Shown: positions 1 to 5,091 of the stretch, piece after piece
Numbering within the stretch: position 1 is the first letter of the stretch
How the letters are laid out: the number at the start of each line of letters is the position of its first letter
NCBI GenBank assembly: GCA_020047875.1
Contig: JAIFNE010000050.1
Coordinates: 1 to 5,091 of the forward strand
Length of the DNA: 5,091 bases
Origin: Hydrogenophaga sp.
Lineage (GTDB): Bacteria; Pseudomonadota; Gammaproteobacteria; Burkholderiales; Burkholderiaceae_C
Direction of reading: 5' to 3'
Program-made: the position numbers and the translations under genes
The notes under the pieces: model-generated
The model's input: only the letters and a program-made list of their open reading frames with translations
What the model was told of the DNA's origin: nothing
The model's database searches: none

Positions 1-223
1 AGGCGTCGATCGCCACCGGCGTCTTGCCTGGCTCGTGAATCAGCCAGAAGCCATCGCCACCAATGGCGTTCATGTGTGGGTAGACCACGGCAATCGCCGC
101 CGCCGCCGCCACCATGGCCTCGACCGCGTTGCCGCCGTCGCGCAGCACGTCGCGCCCGGCCTGCGCCGCCAGGTGATGTGGCGCGACAACCATGCCGCCC
201 AGGGCCTTGAGGGTGTGAATCAT
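1..223 (-). CDS. Gamma-glutamyltransferase-superfamily protein, N-terminal 74 residues (runs off left edge)
   Basis: The ATG at 223-221 opens a frame that stays open to the window edge. The translation begins MIHTLKALGGMVVAPHHLAA and contains GGNAVEAMVAA (about residues 31-41) and IGGDGFWLI (about 54-62). These match the N-terminal signature of the gamma-glutamyltransferase superfamily, Ntn-hydrolases that self-cleave into two subunits at an internal Thr; that Thr would lie outside the window. GGDGF replaces the GGGGF of classical GGTs. No signal peptide is visible, so a cytoplasmic enzyme is likely, unlike periplasmic E. coli Ggt. Family members cleave gamma-glutamyl bonds, but relatives include oxamate amidohydrolase (HpxW) and cephalosporin acylase-like enzymes, so the substrate is open. 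A GGAG at 234-231, seven bases from the ATG, supports the start. It is the fifth gene of the TRAP operon, 25 bases after the TSUP gene. Family assignment is firm; function is inferred. Confidence 0.88.
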   Translation of the reverse strand, partial: MIHTLKALGGMVVAPHHLAAQAGRDVLRDGGNAVEAMVAAAAAIAVVYPHMNAIGGDGFWLIHEPGKTPVAIDA

Positions 224-230
224 CCGGGGT

Positions 231-234
231 CTCC
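231..234 (-). promoter_or_regulatory. Ribosome binding site of the GGT-family gene
   Basis: On the minus strand GGAG is followed by a seven-base spacer and then the ATG at 223. It lies in the 25-base gap after the TSUP stop codon and fixes the start of the partial gene. Confidence 0.6.
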
Positions 235-248
235 AGTGTATTGTGAGC

Positions 249-1085
249 TCAGGTCAGCAATCCATAAAACATGCGTGCGGCCGTCAACGCGAGAAAGGCC
301 GCAAACACCTGGCGCAGCCGTTTGGCGTTGATGGAATGTGCGAGTTTCGCACCCCAGCCCGTGGTGGCCAGCGTGGCCGGCACGATGAGCGCAAAGCCCA
401 GCAAGTTCACATAGCCCAGACTGAAGGGCAGCCGGTTGGGCACGTCCAGCCCGTTGAGGATGAAGGCCAGCGCACCGGGAAAACTGATCACCATGCCCAA
501 CATGGCGCCGGTGCCCACGGCGGTGTGCATGGGCACGCGCAAGGCGTTCAAGATCGGCACGCTGAGCGTGCCGCCGCCAATGCCCATGAGCGTGGAGACG
601 CCGCCGATGCCGCTGCCCAGCACCGCGGTGCCCACGGGGCCGGGCAGGCCGTCGGCCACGGCAAAGCCGTCGCGCTTGAAGGCCATGTTCAGCGCCACCA
701 GCAAGGCGATGGTGGCGAAAACGGCGGTGAGCGAGGCACCGCTGAGGAAGCGGCTGGCCACGGAGCCCACGATGACCCCGACCACCACCGACGGCATCAG
801 TCGTTTGATCAGCGACATGTCCAGGCAGCCGCGTTTTCTGTGCGCCCGGCTGGACATGATGGAGGTGGGAATGATGGTGGCCAGCGACGTGCCCACCGCC
901 GCGTGCATGCGCACCAACTCGTCAACGCCGAGCAACGTGAACAGGTGGTATAGCACCGGCACGATGACGATGCCGCCACCCACGCCCAACAGGCCGGCGA
1001 GCACGCCCGCCACCAGGCCGGTGGCGAGCAGGGCCGCGGCCAGGCCCAGCAACCAAGCGGTGCTGTATTGGCTGAAGAACTCCAT
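249..1085 (-). CDS. TauE/SafE-type (TSUP) membrane transporter
   Basis: This 278-residue protein has the length and hydrophobicity of the TauE/SafE (TSUP) family, which exports small anions such as sulfite, sulfoacetate or other organic anions across the inner membrane. The two internally repeated glycine motifs of the family are visible: AGLLGVGGGIVIVPVL at about residues 30-45 and LMGIGGGTLSVPIL at about 166-179. Each opens one half of an inverted-repeat membrane protein of about eight helices. HAAVGTSLATIIPTS (61-75) and HTAVGTGAMLGMVISF (187-202) are the matching second motifs. The ATG at 1085 lies four bases after the large-permease TAA, with no strong Shine-Dalgarno, so translation is probably coupled. 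Its place between the TRAP permease and a GGT-like hydrolase suggests export of a by-product of the imported compound. The true substrate is unknown; linkage to sulfur metabolism is not shown here. Confidence 0.9.
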   Translation of the reverse strand: MEFFSQYSTAWLLGLAAALLATGLVAGVLAGLLGVGGGIVIVPVLYHLFTLLGVDELVRMHAAVGTSLATIIPTSIMSSRAHRKRGCLDMSLIKRLMPSVVVGVIVGSVASRFLSGASLTAVFATIALLVALNMAFKRDGFAVADGLPGPVGTAVLGSGIGGVSTLMGIGGGTLSVPILNALRVPMHTAVGTGAMLGMVISFPGALAFILNGLDVPNRLPFSLGYVNLLGFALIVPATLATTGWGAKLAHSINAKRLRQVFAAFLALTAARMFYGLLT

Positions 1086-1089
1086 GCTG

Positions 1090-2415
1090 TTACCAGCCGA
1101 TCGCCTTGGGCAACCAGAGCGCGATCTGCGGGAACTGGAACAGCAACACCAGCGCCAGGAACTGCAGGCCGATGAAGGGCACGACGCCTTTGTAGATGTC
1201 CTTGATGTTCACCTGGGGCGGCGCCACGCCCTTCAGATAAAACAGCGCCCAGCCGAACGGTGGCGTGAGGAAGCTCGACTGCAGGTTCAGCGTGATCAGC
1301 ATCGCCAGCCAGACCGGGTCCACGCCCATGTTGATGAGGATGGGCAGGAACAGCGGCACCGCGATGTAGCTGATCTCGATCCACTCGACGAAGAAGCCGA
1401 GCACGAAGATGATGAGCATCATGAACCACACGGCGGTGTTCACGCCGCCCGGCAGCGCCTCGAACATGCCGGCGATCAGGTCTTCGCCGTGCAGACCGCG
1501 GAAAGAGAGCGCGAACACCTGCGCCGTCATCAGGATGAACATCATGATGGCGGTGATCTTGCTCGTGTCCAGCGCCGTGGCCTTGAGCGTGGCCCAGCTG
1601 AAGCGGCCCGAGAATGCGGTGATCAGCACTGCGCCCACGGCGCCCATGCTGGCTGCTTCAGTGGGTGCGGCAATGCCGCCCACGATGGAGCCCAGCACCG
1701 CCACCACCAGCATCACCGGCGGCACCAGCACCTTGAAAAAGCGCACCCAGAGCTGGCGGCGTGACACCGCGTCGCGCTCGGCGATCGGGATCGGCGGCAT
1801 GGTCTGCGGCCGCAGCCAGCCCATGATCACCAGATACACGATATACACGCCCGCGAGCATCATGCCCGGGCCGACCGCTGCGGCGAACAGCGTGCCCACC
1901 GAGAGCTGCATGATGTCCGACAGCAGGATCAGGATCAGGCTGGGCGGGATGATCTGGCCCAGCGTGCCCGAGGCGCAGATGACGCCGCAGGCCACGCTTT
2001 TGTCGTAGCCGCGCCGTATCAGCGTGGGCAGCGTTAGCAGGCCCAGCGTGATGATGGTGGCGCCCACGATGCCGGTGGTCGCACCCATGAGCACACCGAA
2101 CAGCACGATGCCGATGGCCATGCCGCCCTTGAGACCGCCGGCGATGTGGCCCATGACGTCAAGCAGGTCGTCGGCCAGCCGCGATTTCTCAAGCATCACG
2201 CCCATGAACACAAACAGCGGAATGGCCATCCACTGGTAGCCGCTGACGATGCCGTAGAAGCGGGCGGGCAGCAGGTTGAACAGCGTCTCGCCGAAGCCCA
2301 GCCAGCCGAACACGAAGCCGCTGACCGCCAAGCTGATGGCCACAGGAACACCGATCATCAGCATGGTGAAGAAGCCCACCAGCATGAGGATTGCGTAGGT
2401 TGACAGCTCAAACAT
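1090..2415 (-). CDS. TRAP transporter large permease (DctM/FcbT3 type)
   Basis: This 441-residue polytopic protein is the ion-coupled transport subunit of a TRAP carboxylate importer, acting in the inner membrane with the small permease and periplasmic receptor. Family features, numbered from the chosen start: LMGATTGIVGATIITLG (109-125), ASGTLGQIIPPSLILIL (148-164) with its paired prolines, APTEAASMGAVGAV (250-263), and LNLQSSFLTPPFGWALFYL (376-394). The last two motifs fit the FcbT3 group, often annotated mannitol/chloroaromatic TRAP permease; that label does not prove such a substrate. About 12 membrane segments can be traced. An in-frame ATG at 2463 would add 16 hydrophilic residues, but an AAGGAG seven bases before the ATG at 2415 decides for the shorter form. 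The start overlaps the end of the small permease gene by eight bases, a typical sign of coupled translation. Length is normal for the family. Confidence 0.95.
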   Translation of the reverse strand: MFELSTYAILMLVGFFTMLMIGVPVAISLAVSGFVFGWLGFGETLFNLLPARFYGIVSGYQWMAIPLFVFMGVMLEKSRLADDLLDVMGHIAGGLKGGMAIGIVLFGVLMGATTGIVGATIITLGLLTLPTLIRRGYDKSVACGVICASGTLGQIIPPSLILILLSDIMQLSVGTLFAAAVGPGMMLAGVYIVYLVIMGWLRPQTMPPIPIAERDAVSRRQLWVRFFKVLVPPVMLVVAVLGSIVGGIAAPTEAASMGAVGAVLITAFSGRFSWATLKATALDTSKITAIMMFILMTAQVFALSFRGLHGEDLIAGMFEALPGGVNTAVWFMMLIIFVLGFFVEWIEISYIAVPLFLPILINMGVDPVWLAMLITLNLQSSFLTPPFGWALFYLKGVAPPQVNIKDIYKGVVPFIGLQFLALVLLFQFPQIALWLPKAIGW

Positions 2416-2935
2416 CAGATGTCTCCTTTTGGCCGGTGAGCGGTGCGTCCAGAAGACGCACAAGTTGCGCGAGTTGCTGGAGCACCAGCAAGCCGTAGCC
2501 CAACGGGATCAGCGACTTCACAAGCCAGCGTAGCGGAATGCCGCCCGGGTCGGGTGAGGCCTCGCTGATCGATCGCGACTGCTCCACATAACCCAGCGAC
2601 AACCAGATGAACAGCAGGCTCACTGTGATCAGCAACAAAGCGGACACCACGTCCACCACGCGCTTGCCCAGCGGTGAGTAGCGCGCGTAGAACAGGTCCA
2701 CGCGCACGTTCTCACCGCGTTGCAGCGCGTGGCTCATGCCCAGGAGGATGAGAGCGGCCAGCAGGTGCCACTCGAGTTCCTGCGCCCACACCGAGCCGAA
2801 GCTGAAGGCGTAGCGCAGGAGCACGTTGGCGGCGACCAGGCCGATCATGACCAGCGCGATCCAGGCGGTGAGCCCGCCGGTACGGTCGATCAGACCCTCG
2901 ATGACAGTGGCCAGCGGCCGCAGTGCCTTGAGCAT
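2408..2935 (-). CDS. TRAP transporter small permease (DctQ/FcbT2 type)
   Basis: This 175-residue protein is the small membrane subunit of the TRAP importer; it docks with the large permease and helps bind the loaded receptor. Four hydrophobic segments are visible at about residues 22-42, 56-71, 93-116 and 138-160, the usual DctQ layout. Family features are an Arg after the first helix (R41), WAQELEWHLLAALILLG (50-66), GENVRVDLFY (74-83) and SPDPGGIPLRWLVKSLIPLG (127-146). The last is typical of the FcbT2 branch, matching the FcbT3-type partner. The ATG at 2935 is preceded by a GGGGAT-like ribosome site in the 15-base gap after the receptor stop codon. The 3' end overlaps the large-permease start by eight bases. 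Length is normal and nothing looks broken. Confidence 0.93.
   Translation of the reverse strand: MLKALRPLATVIEGLIDRTGGLTAWIALVMIGLVAANVLLRYAFSFGSVWAQELEWHLLAALILLGMSHALQRGENVRVDLFYARYSPLGKRVVDVVSALLLITVSLLFIWLSLGYVEQSRSISEASPDPGGIPLRWLVKSLIPLGYGLLVLQQLAQLVRLLDAPLTGQKETSDV
2423..2428 (-). promoter_or_regulatory. Ribosome binding site deciding the large-permease start
   Basis: AAGGAG on the minus strand is followed by a seven-base spacer and then the ATG at 2415. The site lies inside the last codons of the small permease gene. It argues against the upstream in-frame ATG at 2463. Confidence 0.8.
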
Positions 2936-2950
2936 GACGCCATCCCCGGG

Positions 2951-4036
2951 TTAGCCGCGAACCTTGAGGTGGTAAGCCTCTTCGCTGATCTCGCTCCAGC
3001 GGTCGTACTTGGCCTTGAAGGCAAAGTACGAGTCGTGCACCTTCTTGGTTAGCGGGTCTTTGATGGCCTCGGTCAGCACCTTGTTGGTTTCCGTGCGCAG
3101 CGCCCTGATCACGTCATCGGGTAGTGGGCGCGCGATCACGCCCTGATTTTTGATCAGGTCTTCCATCGCATCTGAGTTGGCCTTTTGGCACCAGCCCTCG
3201 CTGATCACGTTGCAAGCAGCCGACGCGTTGCTTACGATGGCCTGCAGGTCTTTGGGCAGCTTGTCCCAGGCAGCCTTGTTGATCAACAGCTCCGACACGG
3301 TGGACGGCTCGTGCCAGCCAGTGGTGTAGTAGTTTTTGGCGGCCTTGTGCAGGCCCAGGCGGCGGTCCTGGAACGGGCCGACGAACTCGGCCGCGTCGAT
3401 CACGCCGCGCTCCAGCGCGGGGAAGATCTCGCCGCCCGGCAGCACCTTCACGTCCACGCCCAGGTTGGCATAGACCTTGCCAGCCAGGCCGGGAATGCGC
3501 ATCTTCAGGCCCTTCAAGTCGGCCACGGTTCTGATTTCTTTCTTGAACCAGCCGGTCATCTGCACGCCGGTGTTGCCGCAGGGCATGGCGATCATGCCGA
3601 AGGGTGCGTAGACCTCGTTCCAGAGGTCGATGCCACCGCCGTCGTACAGCCAGCCGTTCATGCCCTGGAAGTTCATGCCGAAGGGCACGGCAGTGAAGTA
3701 TTGCGCGGCGGCGGTCTTGCCGGTCCAGAAGTAAGCGTTGGCGTGATTCATCTCCACCGTGCCGGCGCGCACCGCGTCGAAGCCTTCAAACGCGGGGATC
3801 AATTCCCCCGCACCGAACACCTGGATGTTCAAGCGTCCGTCGGACATCTCGCGGATGCGTTTGGCCAGATCGGTGGCGCTGCCGGGGCCGTCCATGTAGA
3901 AGGGTGAGCCCTTGCCGTAGGCGCTGGTCATCTTCCAGTTGAACCTGGCCGACTGGGCGTTGGCGATGACGGGGGCACCGAGCACGCTGCCGGCAACGGC
4001 GGCGCGGGTGAGGAACTGGCGGCGAACAAGGGACAT
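2951..4036 (-). CDS. Tat-exported TRAP solute-binding protein (DctP family, TakP-like)
   Basis: This 361-residue periplasmic receptor feeds the TRAP permeases. The N-terminus begins MSLVRRQFLTRAA, a twin-arginine signal (R5, R6), with a likely cleavage after ANA at residue 27. The mature part carries the DctP fold: FGAGELIPAFEGFDAVRAGT (74-93), the specificity Arg R180 in GLKMRIPGLAGKVY (176-189), and GGEIFPALERGVIDAAEFVGP (201-221). This layout resembles TakP of Rhodobacter, which binds 2-oxo acids with Na+, and the Bordetella receptors DctP6/DctP7, which bind pyroglutamate. E217 followed by F218 sits where I recall Glu-Trp in TakP, so the pocket may differ slightly. The Arg should pair with a ligand carboxylate. 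The start is supported by AGGAG seven bases upstream. It is the first gene of the operon and lies behind a sigma-54 promoter. Family is certain; the exact ligand is inferred. Confidence 0.94.
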   Translation of the reverse strand: MSLVRRQFLTRAAVAGSVLGAPVIANAQSARFNWKMTSAYGKGSPFYMDGPGSATDLAKRIREMSDGRLNIQVFGAGELIPAFEGFDAVRAGTVEMNHANAYFWTGKTAAAQYFTAVPFGMNFQGMNGWLYDGGGIDLWNEVYAPFGMIAMPCGNTGVQMTGWFKKEIRTVADLKGLKMRIPGLAGKVYANLGVDVKVLPGGEIFPALERGVIDAAEFVGPFQDRRLGLHKAAKNYYTTGWHEPSTVSELLINKAAWDKLPKDLQAIVSNASAACNVISEGWCQKANSDAMEDLIKNQGVIARPLPDDVIRALRTETNKVLTEAIKDPLTKKVHDSYFAFKAKYDRWSEISEEAYHLKVRG

Positions 4037-4043
4037 GGTGGAA

Positions 4044-4048
4044 CTCCT
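4044..4048 (-). promoter_or_regulatory. Ribosome binding site of the receptor gene
   Basis: AGGAG on the minus strand is followed by a seven-base spacer and the ATG at 4036. It confirms the start that yields an intact twin-arginine signal. Confidence 0.8.
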
Positions 4049-4101
4049 GGGTGGGTTGGAAAAGTGGTGTTGCCGTTTGTGCGGCTAGACACCTGCCCAA
4101 C

Positions 4102-4117
4102 TGCAAGCACCGTGCCA
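4102..4117 (-). promoter_or_regulatory. Sigma-54 (-24/-12) promoter of the TRAP operon
   Basis: Read on the minus strand, TGGCACGGTGCTTGCA matches the RpoN consensus TGGCACG-N4-TTGCW at every defined base. The GG (4116-4115) and GC (4104-4103) are separated by exactly ten bases. Transcription should start near 4091, giving a leader of about 55 bases before the receptor ATG. A second TGGCAC lies seven bases further upstream (4124-4119) but has no GC at the correct distance. Sigma-54 promoters need an AAA+ activator, and none is encoded in the window, so it must be unlinked or beyond the edges. Confidence 0.85.
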
Positions 4118-4133
4118 TGTGCCAGAAATCATC

Positions 4134-4146
4134 TAAGTGATTGAAA
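4134..4146 (-). promoter_or_regulatory. IHF-like site between promoter and upstream palindrome
   Basis: The minus strand reads TTTCAATCACTTA, one mismatch from the IHF consensus WATCAANNNNTTR. It sits near -50 relative to the predicted start, within the most AT-rich stretch of the region (about 4134-4158), as expected for IHF bending at a sigma-54 promoter. The consensus is loose, so this alone is weak evidence. Confidence 0.4.
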
Positions 4147-4199
4147 ACATTGAATAAAGTCCAGATCATTCGAGAATCGAGCCGCACCAAGAAGCATCG

Positions 4200-4211
4200 T
4201 GACAGGTGTCA
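4200..4211. promoter_or_regulatory. Candidate activator-binding palindrome
   Basis: TGACA-GG-TGTCA forms perfect five-base arms around a two-base centre. It is centred about 115 bases upstream of the predicted transcription start, the usual distance for enhancer sites of sigma-54 activators. The cognate regulator cannot be named from the sequence. Confidence 0.35.
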
Positions 4212-4353
4212 TTTGCCGCAGGTACCAAGATCGAATGTTTGGTGGATCCGTCCCCGGCGATCGTTTGTCAACGTCCTGATGTCGTTTGGATGGCATCGGT
4301 CACACGGCGGCCCGTTCAGGGCGGCATGACGGTGACGAATGTTTAGCCCGCAC

Positions 4354-4380
4354 CCAGCCGGTGCGCGCGCACCACGCTGG
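4354..4380 (-). terminator. GC-rich hairpin after the Lrp-type gene; possible terminator
   Basis: The 14-base perfect palindrome GGTGCGCGCGCACC (4360-4373) is flanked by CCAGC and GCTGG, which extend the stem past a small bulge. It begins nine bases after the regulator stop. No T-run follows on the minus strand, so it is not a textbook intrinsic terminator. It may slow polymerase, protect the 3' end, or instead be a distant protein-binding palindrome of the sigma-54 promoter. Confidence 0.4.
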
Positions 4381-4389
4381 ACGTTCTGC

Positions 4390-4890
4390 TCACAGCCGGG
4401 CGCCGCCGCGCCGGTGCTTGACGCGGGTGAGCAGGGTCTTGCAGTCGACCGCGAGAATTTCTGGCCTGTTGAAAAGCTGCCGGCGCACAAAGGTCTCAAA
4501 ATCCTGCACGCCTTCGGTCAGCGCGTGCACGTGCAGGCTCTTGAGGTCGCTCATGATGTACAGGCTCACCACCTCTTTACAGTCTGCCAGCTCTTGAGCC
4601 ACCGCTTCCAGCGCCACCGGCGCCACCTGGATATCGAGGAAGGTGGACAGCACCTTGCCCAGCTTCTCGGGGTTGATCACCGCGCCAAACAGTTCGATTA
4701 CGCCATTGGCCTGCAAGGCCTGCACCCTAGCCCTGGCGTGAGCTCGCGAGATGCCTAGCTGGCGTGCGATATCGGCGAACGAGGCGCGGCCGTCTTTGAC
4801 GAGGATGCTGAGCAGCGCGCTGTCGAGCTTGCTCAGACTGATTTCGGGCGCCGGCGATGGAAGGTTTGAGGCAAGGGCATGGGATGGCAT
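4390..4890 (-). CDS. Lrp/AsnC-family transcriptional regulator
   Basis: This protein of 166 residues has the usual Lrp/AsnC size and two-domain plan. A winged helix-turn-helix lies at about residues 19-64, starting LSKLDSALLSILVKDGRASF and including the recognition helix ISRAHARARVQAL (47-59) and the family marker GVIELFGAVINPEKLG (63-78). A RAM ligand-binding domain follows to about 158. Such proteins assemble as dimers and octamers and sense amino acids or related metabolites. The RAM stretch SLYIMSDLKSLHVHAL lacks the glycine usually seen before the conserved Asp (GxxD), suggesting an altered effector site. I chose the ATG at 4890; a TTG at 4902 would add four residues and neither has a good ribosome site. 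It sits upstream of the TRAP operon in the same orientation, separated by the 353-base control region. Regulation of that operon is plausible but unproven; autoregulation is common in the family. Confidence 0.88.
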   Translation of the reverse strand: MPSHALASNLPSPAPEISLSKLDSALLSILVKDGRASFADIARQLGISRAHARARVQALQANGVIELFGAVINPEKLGKVLSTFLDIQVAPVALEAVAQELADCKEVVSLYIMSDLKSLHVHALTEGVQDFETFVRRQLFNRPEILAVDCKTLLTRVKHRRGGARL

Positions 4891-4905
4891 GCGCTTTGCC
4901 AAGCA

Positions 4906-4931
4906 CGTATTGCGCCAGAGGTAGCAATGCG
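4906..4931. promoter_or_regulatory. Dyad upstream of the Lrp-type gene, possible autoregulatory operator
   Basis: The arms CGTATTGC and GCAATGCG are complementary at seven of eight positions (core ATTGC/GCAAT) around a ten-base centre. The dyad lies 16 bases before the regulator ATG, where an Lrp-type protein often represses its own gene. The centre is not AT-rich as in classical Lrp sites, so confidence is low. No convincing sigma-70 promoter was recognised in this 97-base gap. Confidence 0.3.
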
Positions 4932-4935
4932 CGTC

Positions 4936-4966
4936 ATCAAGAAAATGGCGCCCCGAAAGGCGCCAT
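4936..4966 (-). terminator. Intrinsic terminator after the malate synthase gene
   Basis: On the minus strand ATGGCGCC and GGCGCCAT form a perfect eight-base stem (arms 4966-4959 and 4952-4945) around a six-base loop, followed at once by TTTTCTT. It begins 21 bases after the stop of the upstream gene. It should end that transcript and separate it from the Lrp-type gene. Confidence 0.85.
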
Positions 4967-4987
4967 GTTCAGTTCCTCGGTGTCGTG

Positions 4988-5091
4988 TCAGGCGACCGCT
5001 TTGACCTTCAGGCGCCACGCATGCAGCAGCGGCTCGGTGTAGCCGCTGGGCTGCTCCTTGCCCTTGAACACCAGATCGAGCGCGGCCTGGT
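4988..5091 (-). CDS. glcB: Malate synthase G, C-terminal 33 residues (gene enters from right edge)
   Basis: The minus-strand frame ending in TGA at 4990-4988 reads QAALDLVFKGKEQPSGYTEP and then LLHAWRLKVKAVA. The QPSGYTEPLLH stretch and basic tail match the end of malate synthase G, the monomeric cytoplasmic enzyme that condenses glyoxylate with acetyl-CoA to malate. Only the tail is visible, so the catalytic residues cannot be checked and the call rests on recognising this C-terminal motif. The gene is followed by an intrinsic terminator and therefore looks like a transcription unit separate from the genes to its left. Confidence 0.75.
   Translation of the reverse strand, partial: QAALDLVFKGKEQPSGYTEPLLHAWRLKVKAVA

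Larger units (their letters stand above)
4037..4389. other. Non-coding control region between the regulator and the TRAP operon
   Basis: These 353 bases contain no believable gene; short open frames here lack ribosome sites and family resemblance. From right to left they hold the GC hairpin behind the regulator, a stretch with short direct repeats (CGAATGTTT at 4232-4240 and 4336-4344; TCGTTTG at 4261-4267 and 4282-4288, 21 bases apart), the TGACA palindrome, an AT-rich IHF-like segment, the sigma-54 promoter and the leader. Base composition drops toward AT around 4134-4158, unlike the flanking genes. Confidence 0.75.

Noticed and set aside
98..115. Tandem GCC repeat as a microsatellite
   Set aside because: It simply encodes the alanine run (AAAAA) of the conserved GGT-family helix after GGNAVEAMVA.
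436..1764. Plus-strand open frame of 442 codons
   Set aside because: It lies antisense to the TSUP and large-permease genes, both clear family members. Its product is rich in Met, Pro, Thr, Arg, His and Gln with no domain, as expected for a shadow frame in GC-rich DNA.
2416..2463. Longer N-terminus of the large permease from the ATG at 2463
   Set aside because: The extra 16 residues are hydrophilic and unlike the family, and a strong AAGGAG is correctly placed for the ATG at 2415.
3185..3907. Plus-strand open frame of 240 codons
   Set aside because: It is antisense to the receptor gene and its His/Val/Gly/Ala-rich product has no recognisable family.
4119..4124. Second TGGCAC as an alternative sigma-54 -24 element
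   Set aside because: The bases ten positions downstream do not give the required GC; only the copy at 4117-4112 has correct spacing.
4141..4329. Plus-strand open frame of 62 codons in the control region
   Set aside because: No Shine-Dalgarno, no family resemblance, and it crosses the IHF-like site and palindrome, so non-coding DNA is more likely.
4209..4499. Minus-strand open frame running from the control region into the regulator in another frame
   Set aside because: Its product is Cys/Arg/Pro-rich without a domain, it overlaps the regulator gene out of frame, and no ribosome site supports it.

Overview
The window is GC-rich, densely coded DNA, and every gene I can support lies on the minus strand. 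GC-ending codons, a Tat-exported TRAP receptor of the TakP/FcbT type, a -24/-12 promoter and malate synthase G nearby fit a betaproteobacterium, most likely order Burkholderiales (Comamonadaceae-like). That assignment is inferred from gene style, not from a marker gene.

Layout in the direction of transcription (high to low coordinates): (1) 5091-4988 is the last 33 codons of a gene whose C-terminus matches malate synthase G (glcB), followed by a clear intrinsic terminator at 4941-4966. (2) 4890-4390 is an Lrp/AsnC-family regulator with a short dyad (4906-4931) just upstream of its start and a strong GC hairpin (4354-4380) just after its stop. (3) 4389-4037 is a 353-base non-coding control region. 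It holds a consensus sigma-54 promoter (4117-4102), an IHF-like site (4146-4134) and a short palindrome (4200-4211) placed where an activator would bind. (4) 4036 to 1 is one tight operon: Tat-exported TRAP solute receptor (dctP-like), small permease (dctQ-like), large permease (dctM-like), a TauE/SafE-type exporter, and the 5' end of a gamma-glutamyltransferase-superfamily enzyme that runs off the left edge. Gaps in the operon are 15, -8 (overlap), 4 and 25 bases.

The receptor captures a small carboxylate in the periplasm and the two permeases import it using an ion gradient. The Ntn-hydrolase of the GGT superfamily, which shows no signal peptide, probably acts on the imported compound or a derivative in the cytoplasm. 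The TSUP protein may export an anionic product. The receptor resembles those binding 2-oxo acids or pyroglutamate, so candidate substrates are 2-oxo acids, pyroglutamate/gamma-glutamyl compounds or oxamate; the sequence does not choose among them. The sigma-54 promoter implies an unlinked AAA+ activator, since none is encoded here; the adjacent Lrp-type protein may add a second layer of control. No mobile element, tRNA, rRNA or CRISPR array was seen, and I see no clearly novel system. The best leads are the sigma-54 control region and the unusual substrate logic of the TRAP-TSUP-GGT operon.
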